Below are positions 22,618 through 31,904 of a stretch of DNA of 64,000 bases, one piece after another. A model generated the notes under the pieces. That model saw only the letters and a list, made by a program, of their open reading frames with translations, did not search any database and had not been told where the DNA came from. The translations under genes were made by a program, and so were the position numbers. The stretch is from Chionoecetes opilio (lineage: Eukaryota > Arthropoda > Malacostraca > Decapoda > Majidae), in NCBI GenBank assembly GCA_016584305.1, contig JACEEZ010001777.1, forward strand, positions 331,257-395,256, given 5' to 3'. The first letter of the stretch is position 1; each line of letters begins with the position of its first letter.

Positions 22618-22931
22618 CAACGTAGAGGCTGTGACACTGTGATGTAGTGCCTGATGAACCAACTGATCAGAAAGAGCTTACCACGCTGGTCATTTGGAAC
22701 TCATATTGGTGCATGATGCAATACACAGGACCAACCGGACACTGCGTACTCATTTAAGCATTATTCGATAAGGGTGCAATATAAAAGTGCGATTTTGCAT
22801 AGTAAGAATTGCTCAAATACAAAAATGGATAACGATAAAATAGTCTTAGAATTCCATTTTACATACGAAATTGGCATTCCAAAGTTGAGAAAAAGAATTT
22901 TTGTTATACGGCGTACCCTAACGTGGGTCCC

Positions 22932-23632
22932 TCAGGGGTTAAACCACCCACTCAGCTCAGCTCAGCTCAGCTCCAGAACCCTGAATACACATAACCCAAT
23001 GAATATATAATGTCCAATACATAACTAATCAATGCCCTGTACATCCTTATAAATACACCGCCCCACACATACCTTCGAAAAGAGTTGTACGACACGACTC
23101 TCCGCGCATGTGTTCGCGACAAAGGCTGGCCAGAGAGAGAGAGAAAACCGTGTATTTTCCCTTACCTCGCCTTCTTGCCGTGACGTCACTAGCGACCGCG
23201 GGTATAAAATATTGCCGGAACCTATATCTAACTGATTAAGGACTGAGGAGTGAAGGAAAATTGTGAGCATTTAATTACTAGCTATATATGTATTACTTTA
23301 CTCTCACCACTCAATGTAAACTCTTCGTCAATCGTGAGTCACAGGATTAACACATTTTCTCGCATTACAAAAGTTTTGACAGCTGTGTGTTTATCATATT
23401 AATGTAGACTATCATATTAATTTAAATGTTACAATTTTTACCTATTCATACTTATAATTTTATAACTTGGTTATCTGTTTTGGGTTACTGAAGATGACAC
23501 TCGGCTGTCGAAAAGTTTGATAAATAAAGATGCTGATAGTATCAACACTAGTGATGCTTTTATTATTGAAAATAAGGTTCCCCATGAACACACCTCATGT
23601 GAATGTTATCTTATTATTTATTTTATATTATA
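22932..23632. other. No gene seen
   Basis: It holds an AGCTC-rich run (about 22950-22972, also seen left of the element near 19400) and a GA run near 23130. No supported coding sequence. The last 100 bases would be the 3' UTR of the minus-strand MADF-BESS gene; I see no clear AATAAA at a convincing distance other than AATAAA near 23520 on the other strand. Confidence 0.4.
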
Positions 23633-23963
23633 TTATTTCATAATATTTTTATCAAGGGCTTCATTAACAAATGCTAGTATGTCGCTCGTTAGTTTGCGTT
23701 GGTCTGCTTGGTCAGGCATTTCCTCCCTTATCAGTGAGGCCATGTATGAAAAGCTCTTACTGAGAGAGTCGTCAGGATCACTTTGAGCTCGGCAAAGTTC
23801 CTCCAGCATCACTGTCCTCCTCTCCATCATCATGTCCTGAAAGTCCTTGTCCGTCTGCCTCTTCCTCTTCTTAGTGGTTGGACGGCTTGATGCTCCACCA
23901 GCTTCTGTCGCCTCTGCCTCAACATTATCAGATGGCTGGTGCACATTCCCTTCTGTCAAAATT
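23633..23963 (-). CDS. MADF-BESS protein, last exon (BESS-like motif)
   Basis: Acceptor GTATTTGCAG, then the frame ILTEGNVHQPSDN leading to a KKRKRQTDKDF basic patch and DSLSKSFSYMASLIREEMP...TSDILAFVNEAL. This helical tail after a DPDD acidic start resembles the BESS motif that mediates dimerisation or partner contacts in Adf-1-like factors. Ends with TAA at 23633. 331 nt, phase 2 at its start, matching the two bases left by the exon at 24722-24808. The basic patch could be a nuclear-localisation signal. Confidence 0.75.
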
Positions 23964-24004
23964 CTGCAAATACAATTTACCATATGTTAGTTACGTATAG
24001 AGTT

Positions 24005-24721
24005 GAAAATGCTTAAGCATTAGTTTAAACAGGGGTTTCCCTTAAAGTATAAGGCCACTACTTAGGCCCATGTAATGTCTACACATGTTCTTGATCCTGA
24101 TATTACAGGTGGCCTATTTTTCATAGGCCAGGCAGGCCTTTGAACCGGCTGCTCCTGTAGAAAAAAAACTGAAAAAAAAACTAAATACAAGCATCCAGTC
24201 ATATTGTGTATTTTTCATGACATGAGAACATCATCTACATGACCAGGGCCTGGGAGGGGGGGAGCTGGTATCACCAGGGTATCATCATCCTCATGGCCTG
24301 GGCATGATGTGTGTAATAATGAAATTGATCATTCTATAGACAAATAAAAGCAATCAGGAGTTATTCAGTTTCAGAATGTCTTTTCTATGAAAATATGCCT
24401 TCAAATTGTCTTTAGTGGCAAAAGAAAAAAAATCCCAAATCGCCAGGGTAATTTTGCTCGCATTGCTCTCCTGTGGATTTTTTTGGGCCCAAAATCGCTT
24501 ACAGCACCAAAGCCCAATGGTGTCTCTACCTGGCCCTCCGTATGACAATAACAGAAACCTATAGCACGAAACATTAGATATTTAATCTCAAGCCATGCAA
24601 TCATCTTAACATTAATTATTTAAACAAGTAAAAATGTTAAATATATCATATTATATATTCATATCATATAGGTTATCATATTGTTTACTAAACATAATTA
24701 GAAGACTACCACTGAACGTAC
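24005..24721. other. Last intron of the MADF-BESS gene; small repeat
   Basis: It holds the 'cctgatattacaggtggcctatttttcataggcc' repeat (about 24090-24160, also at 9980-10030). Nothing coding. Confidence 0.5.
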
Positions 24722-24808
24722 ATTTCATTGTGAGGCGGTGAAGTGTCCTCCACGCAGCTCTCCAGGGTCTTCTTTCCTGCTGAGGTGGAGGCAAGGCTGT
24801 CCCCACCG
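24722..24808 (-). CDS. MADF-BESS protein, fifth recognised exon
   Basis: 87 nt between acceptor ...AATCGATCAG and donor GTACGT. It reads GGDSLASTSAGKKTLESCV then EDTSPPHNE, a Ser/Thr/Pro linker. It contributes one base at its start and two at its end, and both phases match the neighbouring exons. Too short to be found by frame length alone; supported by splice signals and phase only. Confidence 0.6.
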
Positions 24809-25094
24809 CTGATCGATTAAAAAGTAGAAGAAAATTTGTAATGCAGAGCTAGGCACTAAATACATTGAATGTATTTAAATACTAAATACATGGGAAAAAT
24901 GTAATTAAATACTAAATACTAAATACATTTTACAAATGTATTTAAATACTAAATACTAAATACATCATTGTATTTAAATCCATTTGTAAATAAATTTAAA
25001 TATACACACATTTTAACATGTCCGAAAAAAATGGATTTCCTTAGTATTTCCTTAGATTTTAGGTTTCCTTAGAAATTTCCTTCTCAGGCCTAAT

Positions 25095-25583
25095 GGGGCG
25101 ATCACACTGGCCCGAATGAGCTTCCGTTTGTTTTCCGTATACGAAAGTGGTGTGATTTTTTTAACTGGCCGAATGTCCCTCCCAATGTGTTTTCCCCAAT
25201 GTATCACCGAATACTTCCCGCAAGTTGACTTCGAAAGGTTTCCTTTCCGAATGCTTTCAGAACACGGCGAATCAACCTAGAATGGACCGAACTCTTTCCG
25301 CATGCTTTCCGCATGCTTTCCGAACGTTTTTGGCTTACTCTGACATCCGGCCGAATGCTTTAAGAACCGCCCGTATAACGGGAATTTTTCAAACACGCGG
25401 TATATTGCAAGGAGGAGAGACACACACGAGCATCTTGGATTATATTTTTGGATTATTCTACTTATCACACACACAATGCCACCAAAGAGGAGAGCAGGGA
25501 GGAAGGGAGAGACTGGGTAGAAGGACGGGAGGAAGGGGAAGAAGAAGCAGTTGCCAGCAATGTAAGTATTTCTGTGTTTTTTA
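25095..25583. repeat. Left ~490-base terminal inverted repeat
   Basis: Matches 27961-28524 on the opposite strand. It contains many CGGAAAGC/GCTTTCCG-type short repeats and, near its inner edge, the gene's exon 1 and donor site. Confidence 0.85.
25476..25561 (+). pseudogene. Transposon MADF gene exon 1 (inside the left TIR, one stop)
   Basis: Reads MPPKRRAGRKGETG, then TAG (25518-25520), then KDGRKGKKKQLPA, ending AT before donor GTAAGT. The mirrored copy in the right TIR has GAG at this codon and is open. Strongly basic, so perhaps DNA contact or nuclear targeting. Confidence 0.65.
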
Positions 25584-25914
25584 CACCATTATAACATCAT
25601 AAAAATGTGCATTTTCCCCCATGTTTTATGACCCCCCCCTTCTTATAACATATTCCTGTACAATGTATAAACATATTTTTTAATTGACTGTAAATGGTCA
25701 ATTATTCACCTGTAAAACTGTAGAATATGTTTGCTGTAAAATGTAAAATCGTAGAAATCTCTGTAAAATGTAAAATTCATTTTTATTGTGTGTAAAATGC
25801 AGTTTCAATTCACTGTAAAATGTAGAGAAGACACCCCTTGCCCCCCCCTTTAAAATTATTGACCTGTAAAACTGTATAATATAATTATAATTGTTTTTAT
25901 TGTTGTGTTTGCAG

Positions 25915-26252
25915 GCCCACTTTGGAGCCACAGGAGCCGGGTGAGGGTGAGGCGAGGCCGGGTGAGGCCAGAGAGGAGGAGCGCATGCAGGAGGATGCCA
26001 GGCTGCAGGCGGCCATGCTGGAGGCGGAGGTGGAGGTGGAGGAGGTGGTCGAGGAGCAGCAGCTCAAGAAGAAACGGTTCAAGTCTAATCCGGTGACCAA
26101 ACTCAAGGCGATCCTGGAGAATGAGGACGCAATAGTGGAGTGGGCAACTACTCATCTCGAGCTGTACGATCGCGGCCACAGTGACTATTACATCAAGGAG
26201 GCGAAAGACAGGGCCTATGCTGACAAGGCTGCCATGTATCCTGACCTCACTG
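25915..26252 (+). CDS. Transposon MADF gene exon 2 (start of MADF domain)
   Basis: Acceptor TTGTGTTTGCAG, donor GTATGT. An acidic, Glu-rich first half (EEERMQEDARLQAAMLEAEV) is followed by AIVEWATTHLELYDRGHSDY and YADKAAMYPDLTG. The latter matches the MADF pattern (acidic start, 'V..HPELYD..H.DY', 'W..IA'). Phase fits exon 1 and exon 3. Confidence 0.75.
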
Positions 26253-26277
26253 GTATGTTTCTCTTGTCATTTCAATG

Positions 26278-26376
26278 ATAGCATCCGTACCCAATCCGGG
26301 ATTCGAACCCACAGGCGGTGAGGGGCTGAGAGATTGCAAGTCCATGACCATAACCGCTCGGCCACGGAGGCCCCGA
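26278..26376 (-). repeat. tRNA-like SINE head or tRNA pseudogene
   Basis: On the minus strand: CCTCCGTGGCCGAGCGGTTA (box A-like) and GTGGGTTCGAATCCCGG (box B) about 45 bases apart, with an extra-arm length fitting a Ser/Leu-type tRNA. The 3' side does not pair with the 5' GGGGCCT, so the acceptor stem is absent. Not a functional tRNA gene. Lies in intron 2 of the transposon gene. Confidence 0.7.
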
Positions 26377-26446
26377 TGCTGTCACTTGATTTTTAATAAT
26401 ATAGAATTTGTAATAATAATGGTTCTTATATATTTGTGTTTTTCAG

Positions 26447-26625
26447 GCAAGCAGTTGGAGAAGTGGCTGACGGGGATGCGGGACCGATATGCCAAAGTCA
26501 GCAATGAAATCAAGCAGAAGTCTGGGGCCGGTGCTGCGAAGATTACGGCCCGCAACCAATACATCAAAGAGAAATTTGTCTTCCTGAAGCCCTATATCTC
26601 CAGGCACAAGGGGACAACTGCAGGT
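26447..26625 (+). CDS. Transposon MADF gene exon 3 (end of MADF domain)
   Basis: Reads GKQLEKWLTGMRDRYAKVSN, then EIKQKSGAGAAKITARNQ and FVFLKPYISRHKGTTAG. 'W...RDRY.K' is the third-helix signature of MADF. Acceptor TGTTTTTCAG, donor GTAAGT after GGT; phase 0 at the end. Confidence 0.75.
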
Positions 26626-27000
26626 GTAAGTATACAATCTGTTATAATTATAGTCGGAAGTTTATGTTAGTGCAGCTGCAGAAGCAACAGCCGTTATACA
26701 AATAAAATGTAAACAATATAAAAACATGTAATGATATTGTAATGTATAATGAATGAATGAATGAATTAAAGCAATTAAGAATGCAATAAAATGTATCAAT
26801 AAATAAATAAATAAATAAATATTAAATTACAATAAATATGTCATTTATATTTTACAATATTAAGTCATAACTGTTAAAAAGATAAAAGCATCTAATAATT
26901 TACTGAAATGATTATAATGGATGTTTGTCATGCAATGATACACAACATTAATTTTCATGTCATACTTTATTTATATATTGTTTAATTCTGCTTCTTGCAG

Positions 27001-27189
27001 CTTGGTGAGACAGTAGAGGAGCCCCCAGTGGATGAGGGTAGTGATGAGGGCAGCACACCAGGCAGTCCTCTCGGTCCCACACCACCACGCACAGAGGCAG
27101 ATCCTACAGAGCTCTCGCTGGAGGTTCTTGCCAGACCGTCCACCTCCGACAGGATAGGCAAGGGGACCAAGGGCAAGGGGAAGGGGAAG
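27001..27189 (+). CDS. Transposon MADF gene exon 4
   Basis: 63 codons, acidic then Pro/Ser/Thr-rich (EEPPVDEGSDEGSTPGSPLG) ending in KGTKGKGKGK. Acceptor TGCTTCTTGCAG, donor GTAAAT, phase 0 both sides. Linker region with no domain. Confidence 0.65.
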
Positions 27190-27594
27190 GTAAATATCAA
27201 ACATGTCACTCATAACAATAATGTAGAATCATTTATTATCATTAATTAACATAATGTACATAATTTACAAAGAGACATCTGAAACATGTAAAAAATGTGA
27301 AATTATATCATTAACTTTATGTACATAAAGGCAAAGGCAAGGGCAATCTGAAACATGTAAAAAATGTGAAATTATGTGAAATCATATCATTAACTGAATG
27401 TACATAAAAGCAAAGGCAAGGGCAATCTGAAACATGTAATGTGAAATCATATCATTAACTTAATATAAAAATGTACATAAGGGCAAAGGCAAGGGCAATC
27501 TGAAACACGTAAAAAATGTAAAATCATATCATTAACTTAATGTACATAATTGATCAACTGTAATGTTTATACTTATATTGCTTTTCTCCTGCAG

Positions 27595-27786
27595 GCAGTT
27601 TGCAAGGCCAAGGACTGCCCCGATACATTGCGGGCATCAACAGAGGAAGTCATGGGCCTCCTGAAGCATGCAGTGGATAGACCCACCCCCAACCCAGCTG
27701 AAGCCTTTGGCCAATACCTGGCGTCCGTATCTACAGATATACACCCGCAACTGCTGAGTTCTTGGCGGCGTGAGGTTAGTCCATGA
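27595..27786 (+). CDS. Transposon MADF gene exon 5
   Basis: Acceptor CTTTTCTCCTGCAG, then AVCKAKDCPDTLRASTEEV and AEAFGQYLASVSTDIHPQLL to TGA at 27784. The 'F..YLAS.......L' helix is BESS-like. GAGGTTAGT near the end could also be a donor, so the true C-terminus is uncertain. The five exons total 984 nt (327 residues). Confidence 0.6.
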   Translation, partial: AVCKAKDCPDTLRASTEEVMGLLKHAVDRPTPNPAEAFGQYLASVSTDIHPQLLSSWRREVSP

Positions 27787-27789
27787 CCC

Positions 27790-27960
27790 TGTCTCCTTAA
27801 CCTGTAACCTGTAACCTTTTTTTGTGTCAAAAAATAATTATATAGAAATTGAAATAAATAAGAGATAATTTTATTTATACATATAGAAATCTAGATAAAT
27901 AGTAAGTAACAAAAAGTAAGTAAATAAAGAAATAAAACATAAACAAAATATGATACACAT
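27790..27960. other. Region between exon 5 and right TIR
   Basis: AT-rich, with TAAATA-type repetition. On the plus strand GAAATAAATAAGAG near 27850 holds AATAAA, about 65 bases after the stop, a possible polyadenylation signal for the transposon gene. Confidence 0.4.
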
Positions 27961-28524
27961 AAAAAACACAGAAATACTTACATTGCTGGCAACTGCTTCT
28001 TCTTCCCCTTCCTCCCGTCCTTCTCCCCAGTCTCTCCCTTCCTCCCTGCTCTCCTCTTTGGTGGCATTGTGTGTGTGATAAGTAGAATAATCCAAATATA
28101 TAATCCAAGATGCTCGTGTGTGTCTCTCCTCCTTGCAATATACCACGTGTTTGAAAAATTCCCGTTATACGGGCGGTTCTTAAAGCATTCGGCCGGATGT
28201 CAGAGTAAGCCAAAAACGTTCGGAAAGCATGCGGAAAGCATGCGGAAAGAGTTCGGTCCATTCTAGGTTGATTCGCCGTGTTCTGAAAGCATTCGGAAAG
28301 CATACGGAAAGCGTTCGGAAAGGAAACCTTCCGAAGTCAACATGCGGGAAGTATTCGGGTCTATTCTGAAAGCATTCTGAAACCATACTGAAAACAAACG
28401 GAAAGCATTCGGTGATACATTGGGGAAAACACATTGGGAGGGACATTCGGCCAGTTTAAAAAATCACACCACTTTCGTATACGGAAAACAAATGGAAGCT
28501 CATTCGGGCCAGTGTGATCGCCCC
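27961..28524. repeat. Right ~560-base terminal inverted repeat
   Basis: Inverted copy of 25095-25583. On the minus strand it contains a second exon 1 with an open frame (ATG near 28066) and the same GTAAGT donor, pointing away from the gene body's strand. Carries extra CATTCGGAAAGC units. Confidence 0.85.
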
Positions 28525-28849
28525 ATTAGATTTTGGGTTTCCTTAGAAATTTCCTTCTCAGGCCTAAATTTCCTAAAAATAAGGAAATTTCCTTGAAAGC
28601 ATCAACACTGGTTCACTGTAACATCAGGATTGCCAGATAGTTGGGCGAGTTTATGGCCAAATTAACTGATAAAAAAAGTATTTACATTTTTATATAATGT
28701 ATTTAAATACAATGTATTTAAATACTCATAAAAGTATTTAAATACTGTATTTCAATATATGACAACCAATGTATTTATAAATACATTTCTAAATACACCA
28801 ATATATTTAAATACAAATGTATTTAAATACTGCCCAGCTCTGCTGTAAT

Positions 28850-29090
28850 GTTATAACTGTAGTAGACGGTCATTGTTCTTCTCCAAAGCCTATCAATAGT
28901 GGTGTTCCTCAGGGTTCTGTCCTATCACCCACTCTCTCTACCTTATTCATTATTTATCTAAGTATAACTCAATGTCCTATCCATTTGTATGATGATGACT
29001 CTGCCCTACATGTTTCACCATGTTCACTAGATGTCCAACTCGACATGAATTAATTCTTCAGAGCGAGATGCCATTGAGTAGGGTAGAGGA
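28850..29090 (+). pseudogene. Jockey/CR1-group LINE reverse transcriptase fragment
   Basis: Reads VVDGHCSSPKPINSGVPQGS, then VLSPTLSTLFII and CPIHLYDDDSALHVSP. 'GVPQGSVLSP.L' is RT motif B and 'YDDDSALH' stands where the catalytic YADD is expected. About 70 residues only, in an intron of the MADF-BESS gene. Confidence 0.85.
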
Positions 29091-29105
29091 TTACTGGGGT
29101 ATAAT

Positions 29106-29308
29106 CATAGAGCTGGGCACTAAATACATTGAATGTATTTAAATACTAAATACATGGGAGAAATGTATTTAAATACTATACAAAATACATTTTACGCATG
29201 TATTTAAATACTAAATACTAAATACATCAATTGTATTTAAAAACTTTTGTAAATACATTTTAAATACACACAAATTTTAACATCTCCAAAAAAAATGGAT
29301 TTCCTTAG
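29106..29308. mobile_element. Second hAT-type element end (truncated)
   Basis: AGAGCTGGGCACTAAATACATTG and ATTTAAATAC repeats copy the left part of the 24844 element, down to GGATTTCCTTAGATTTT. No right end. It stops about 25 bases from the splice donor of exon 29333-29504. Confidence 0.7.
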
Positions 29309-29332
29309 ATTTTACAACATTGAAATACTTGC

Positions 29333-29504
29333 CTGCGATGCTGTATTGTGTTATGCAGCATAAAGTGCATCCGTGGGTAGAGGCACCATTTAGAGGTAGG
29401 CACATCGCCAGCTCCTGACCCGCTAGAAGGTGGTATGTTGGAGGTTTTGCGGAATCGCACGTAGCGGTCACGGAGGCTTGTCCACCTCGCCTTGCACTCC
29501 TCAA
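29333..29504 (-). CDS. MADF-BESS protein, exon with second half of MADF
   Basis: Acceptor TTCTTTTTCACAG, then VEECKARWTSLRDRYVRFRK and ...TSKWCLYPRMHFMLHNTIQHR. 'C..RW.SLRDRY.R' is the third helix of MADF, and W..Y..M.F is its C-terminal aromatic cluster. Phase demands the donor CGCAG|GCAAGT, a GC-AG intron. The nearby GT (GCAA|GTATTT) would put a stop in the next exon. Confidence 0.85.
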
Positions 29505-29559
29505 CTGTGAAAAAGAACAGAGGCAATGAACTCACCACGTTTTCTATAATTTTGGTCAA

Positions 29560-30061
29560 ACCTGCTATTTAAAGCAGCGCACTCCTGTTAGTAAGGTCTT
29601 TCCATGTTACAGGTTACTGAAATAAATTAACACGTAATTTCATAGTAGTAGTTTTACTCAAAAGGATTCCAGGACCTGTTAATGCCAAGCTCCATCTCAG
29701 TTCTAGCATAAGAAGAGTTCTTTTGTGACATAATATATGAAATACGTAACTCAAAATGATAAAAGAAACCTTTGGAAAAATAGTTTGGTTGGTTATCCTA
29801 AGCAATACATAAAGGGATTTTTGGAAAACTATTTCAGCATATTACCAAGATTTTTAATGCAATCAAATAAAACTTCAGTAATGTAACGTACCTACCTGGT
29901 TAGATAAATTGGTGAATTTGGTGAAGGTGTGTTAGCTTTATTTAATTAAGGTAGATTATCTTCCTTTAAGGCTAATCTCTTAGCATTAGTGGGTGCAACT
30001 TTTAGATAGTTTACCAGTGTATGGGAATGCTATTGATCTGACCAAGCACATAGAACCTTAC
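29560..30061. other. Intron of the MADF-BESS gene
   Basis: Ordinary AT-rich intron sequence with no repeats recognised. Confidence 0.5.
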
Positions 30062-30211
30062 CAGTCAGTCCTACGACTTGTGCCACTTCCCTCCACGAGT
30101 TCCTTTTCATGGTGATGTCTTTATAGTGCTTATTTGCTGCATGGTAGAGCCACTCGTAGTTTCCCACAGTGGATGCGAGTAGCTCGTCCTTCTCCTCGGT
30201 CCACATTGTTC
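30062..30211 (-). CDS. MADF-BESS protein, exon with first half of MADF
   Basis: Acceptor TTGTTTTTCAG, then TMWTEEKDELLASTVGNYEW, LYHAANKHYKDITMKRNSWR and EVAQVVGLT, donor GTAAGG. This is the N-terminal half of a MADF domain, a Myb/SANT-like DNA-binding fold: the trp at WTEE, the 'YEWLY...HKDY'-like centre and the 'SWREVA' helix. The phases at both ends match the neighbours. An in-frame ATG sits at the exon start, but the upstream exon also joins in phase. Confidence 0.85.
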
Positions 30212-31121
30212 CTGAAAAACAATATGCTACAATGTATGCTTCAATCTGCTGCCTAGATACTGTCTTTAAGTGTAACATGACTGAGTCCAGATTATTTTTG
30301 GTTACAGTAATCTCTTCTTTGGAACAGTCAACATTCATCTTTGCTGTATGGCAACCAGTTATTTCTAGCATTTTTCTATAACCCCCATATATACAATGAA
30401 TTATTTTCAAGGAATTAATACAGACCCCTCGATCCCTCATCTAAAAGGAGTGAAATCTTGATACTTAGTGTACCTCAATCATCAAGATTAAACTAAACTA
30501 GTTTTTTCCTGATATATATGAGTGTTTTCCATGAAATTGATACATTTTTATACGTGGAAATTTTCGGTGATAGTTCCACTGGTAATAGATGAAAAGGATG
30601 AATAAAAATTATTTTGTTATTGAACACAAACATTTTTCGCTTGTCCCAGAACACTAACGACTGCAGTTTGACATTGGTAACATAACCTGACCGAATAGGG
30701 GGTGGACCTGCGCCCCCCAGACCTATCTCATTCACTATCCTATTCTGGACATTGTTTAACTGGCCAACATAATCTTATCTAACAATGCAGGCCATAAGAG
30801 AGTAACCGGTGTAGCGATCTGACTAGCTAGGCTTTACCCAAGTAGCAACACTGCACAAATACACGTGACGCGCGGCACTGAAACACTGCTCCCTGGGTGA
30901 ATAGTTGCTTGACAATGTATACCAATTCTGATCCTGAGTAAAACATGGTGGAGACATTGAATGTAGAGTAGAAATTAAAGTAGAACATAGAACATTTCAA
31001 GCGAATGTGCCTTTGCCTAGAATACTACCCTCCCCGTATACTGAAACATGGCTCCCTGGGTGAACAGTTGTTTGACAATATAGTACACGTATACAAATTC
31101 TGATCTTGGATAAAACGTATA
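30212..31121. other. Intron sequence with a ~170-base direct duplication
   Basis: Two similar stretches, about 30885-30955 and 31045-31120 (CTCCCTGGGTGAAYAGTTG, then TACAAATTCTGATCYTG), recur again in part at 31907-31960 after the next element. No coding feature. Confidence 0.5.
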
Positions 31122-31904
31122 CAGGGAGGTCCCGTTATACGAGCATTCGGTATACGAGAATCCGATGATACGAGATGTGTAAATTAGGGTCTATTTTCAA
31201 TATACGAGATCGAAAATCCAATGATACGACATTCAAACTGGGGTGAGTAAAATTATCAAGTTCAAAATGCGCGCCCTACCACTCCCGGGCTGGACAAAGG
31301 GGGATTTGGTTGACCCCAGTGAGGTCACCCCTAGCAAGCCGTGACCTGAAGGGTAATTAAGCATATGGCGCGGCCTGACCTTTAGGGATAATTAGCAGGT
31401 GTGCGGCCCCAACCTTGAGACCGCAGTCAGGTCACCCCTAGCAAGGCGTGACCTGAAGGGTAATTAAGCATATGGCACGGCCTGACCTTTAGGGGTAATT
31501 AGCAGGTGTGCGGCCCCAACCTTGGGACTGCTACACTACCTTCTCTTGTATCACGCAGCGTCCCCTACATTACAACGTCTTTTTTGCTTGTTATGCATGT
31601 TTTATGTTTAATTAATGTGCAGTTATGTTATTTTGTGTGCTATTTTCTCGTTCAAAATTCTTTTTCTACAGAATAGGTAGTACAGTGTGGGTAATATAGA
31701 CGCTGTGTGATTGTTGTGTTTGCTATAGTTTATTTTAGCTTGAAATACTTTTTTTTTTTTACTTTTTTTTTTTAATAATTTTATTGATGGGGTCCTGGAA
31801 CCAAACCTATATTTTACCATTAGTTATGTGTTTCGTTATACGAGATTTTGCTTTACGAGTATGCCAGGTGAAACCTAACTGCTCGTATCTTCGGGACCTC
31901 CCTG
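31122..31904. mobile_element. CAGGGAGGTCCCG TIR element, short form, copy 3
   Basis: 783 bp, ends as in copy 1, TA-flanked, with the doubled GGTCACCCCTAGCAAG block. Inserted in a repeat whose halves continue on both sides. Confidence 0.88.

Larger units (their letters stand above)
19454..22922 (+). mobile_element. TIR element carrying an unnamed arthropod gene family (3.47 kb incl. nested insert)
   Basis: The left end GTTAGGGTACGCCGTA is inverted at the right end (TACGGCGTACCCTAAC). The flanks GTGGGACCA (19445-19453) and GTGGGTCCC (22923-22931) match at 7 of 9 bases, so a ~9-base target duplication is possible. The subterminal 139 bases of the right end (22784-22922) are repeated at 19630-19768. 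In the middle lies a broken gene, split by a CAGGGAGGTCCCG element. A 9-base duplication and ~140-base TIRs would fit a Mutator-like element, but I cannot assign the class. Confidence 0.6.
25095..28524 (+). mobile_element. Long-TIR element with its own MADF gene (3430 bp)
   Basis: The ends GGGGCGATCACACTGGCCCG and the inverse ...CGGGCCAGTGTGATCGCCCC start inverted repeats of about 490 bases (25095-25583) and 560 bases (27961-28524). The right arm has about 75 extra bases. Between them is a five-exon gene. Flanks share a ~40-base direct repeat (GGTTTCCTTAGAAATTTCCTTCTCAGGCC at 25053-25090 and 28538-28566), so the exact target duplication is unclear. GGGGC...CACACTG ends and a MADF/Myb-type protein would fit a PIF/Harbinger derivative, but no transposase is present and the class is inference. 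Confidence 0.8.
24844..28842. mobile_element. hAT-type non-autonomous element (split by a nested transposon)
   Basis: The left end CAGAGCTAGGCACTAAATAC and right end ...TATTTAAATACTGCCCAGCTCTG are inverted. The flanks TTGTAATG (24836-24843) and CTGTAATG (28843-28850) match at 7 of 8 bases, the 8-base duplication typical of hAT. Body is ATTTAAATAC-type repeats (24850-25010, 28690-28830). A long-TIR element occupies 25095-28524. It lies 35 bases upstream of the acceptor of exon 24722-24808. Confidence 0.82.

Noticed and set aside
26278..26376. Functional tRNA gene on the minus strand
   Set aside because: Box A and B are good, but the 3' acceptor strand does not pair, so it is a tRNA-derived SINE head or pseudogene.
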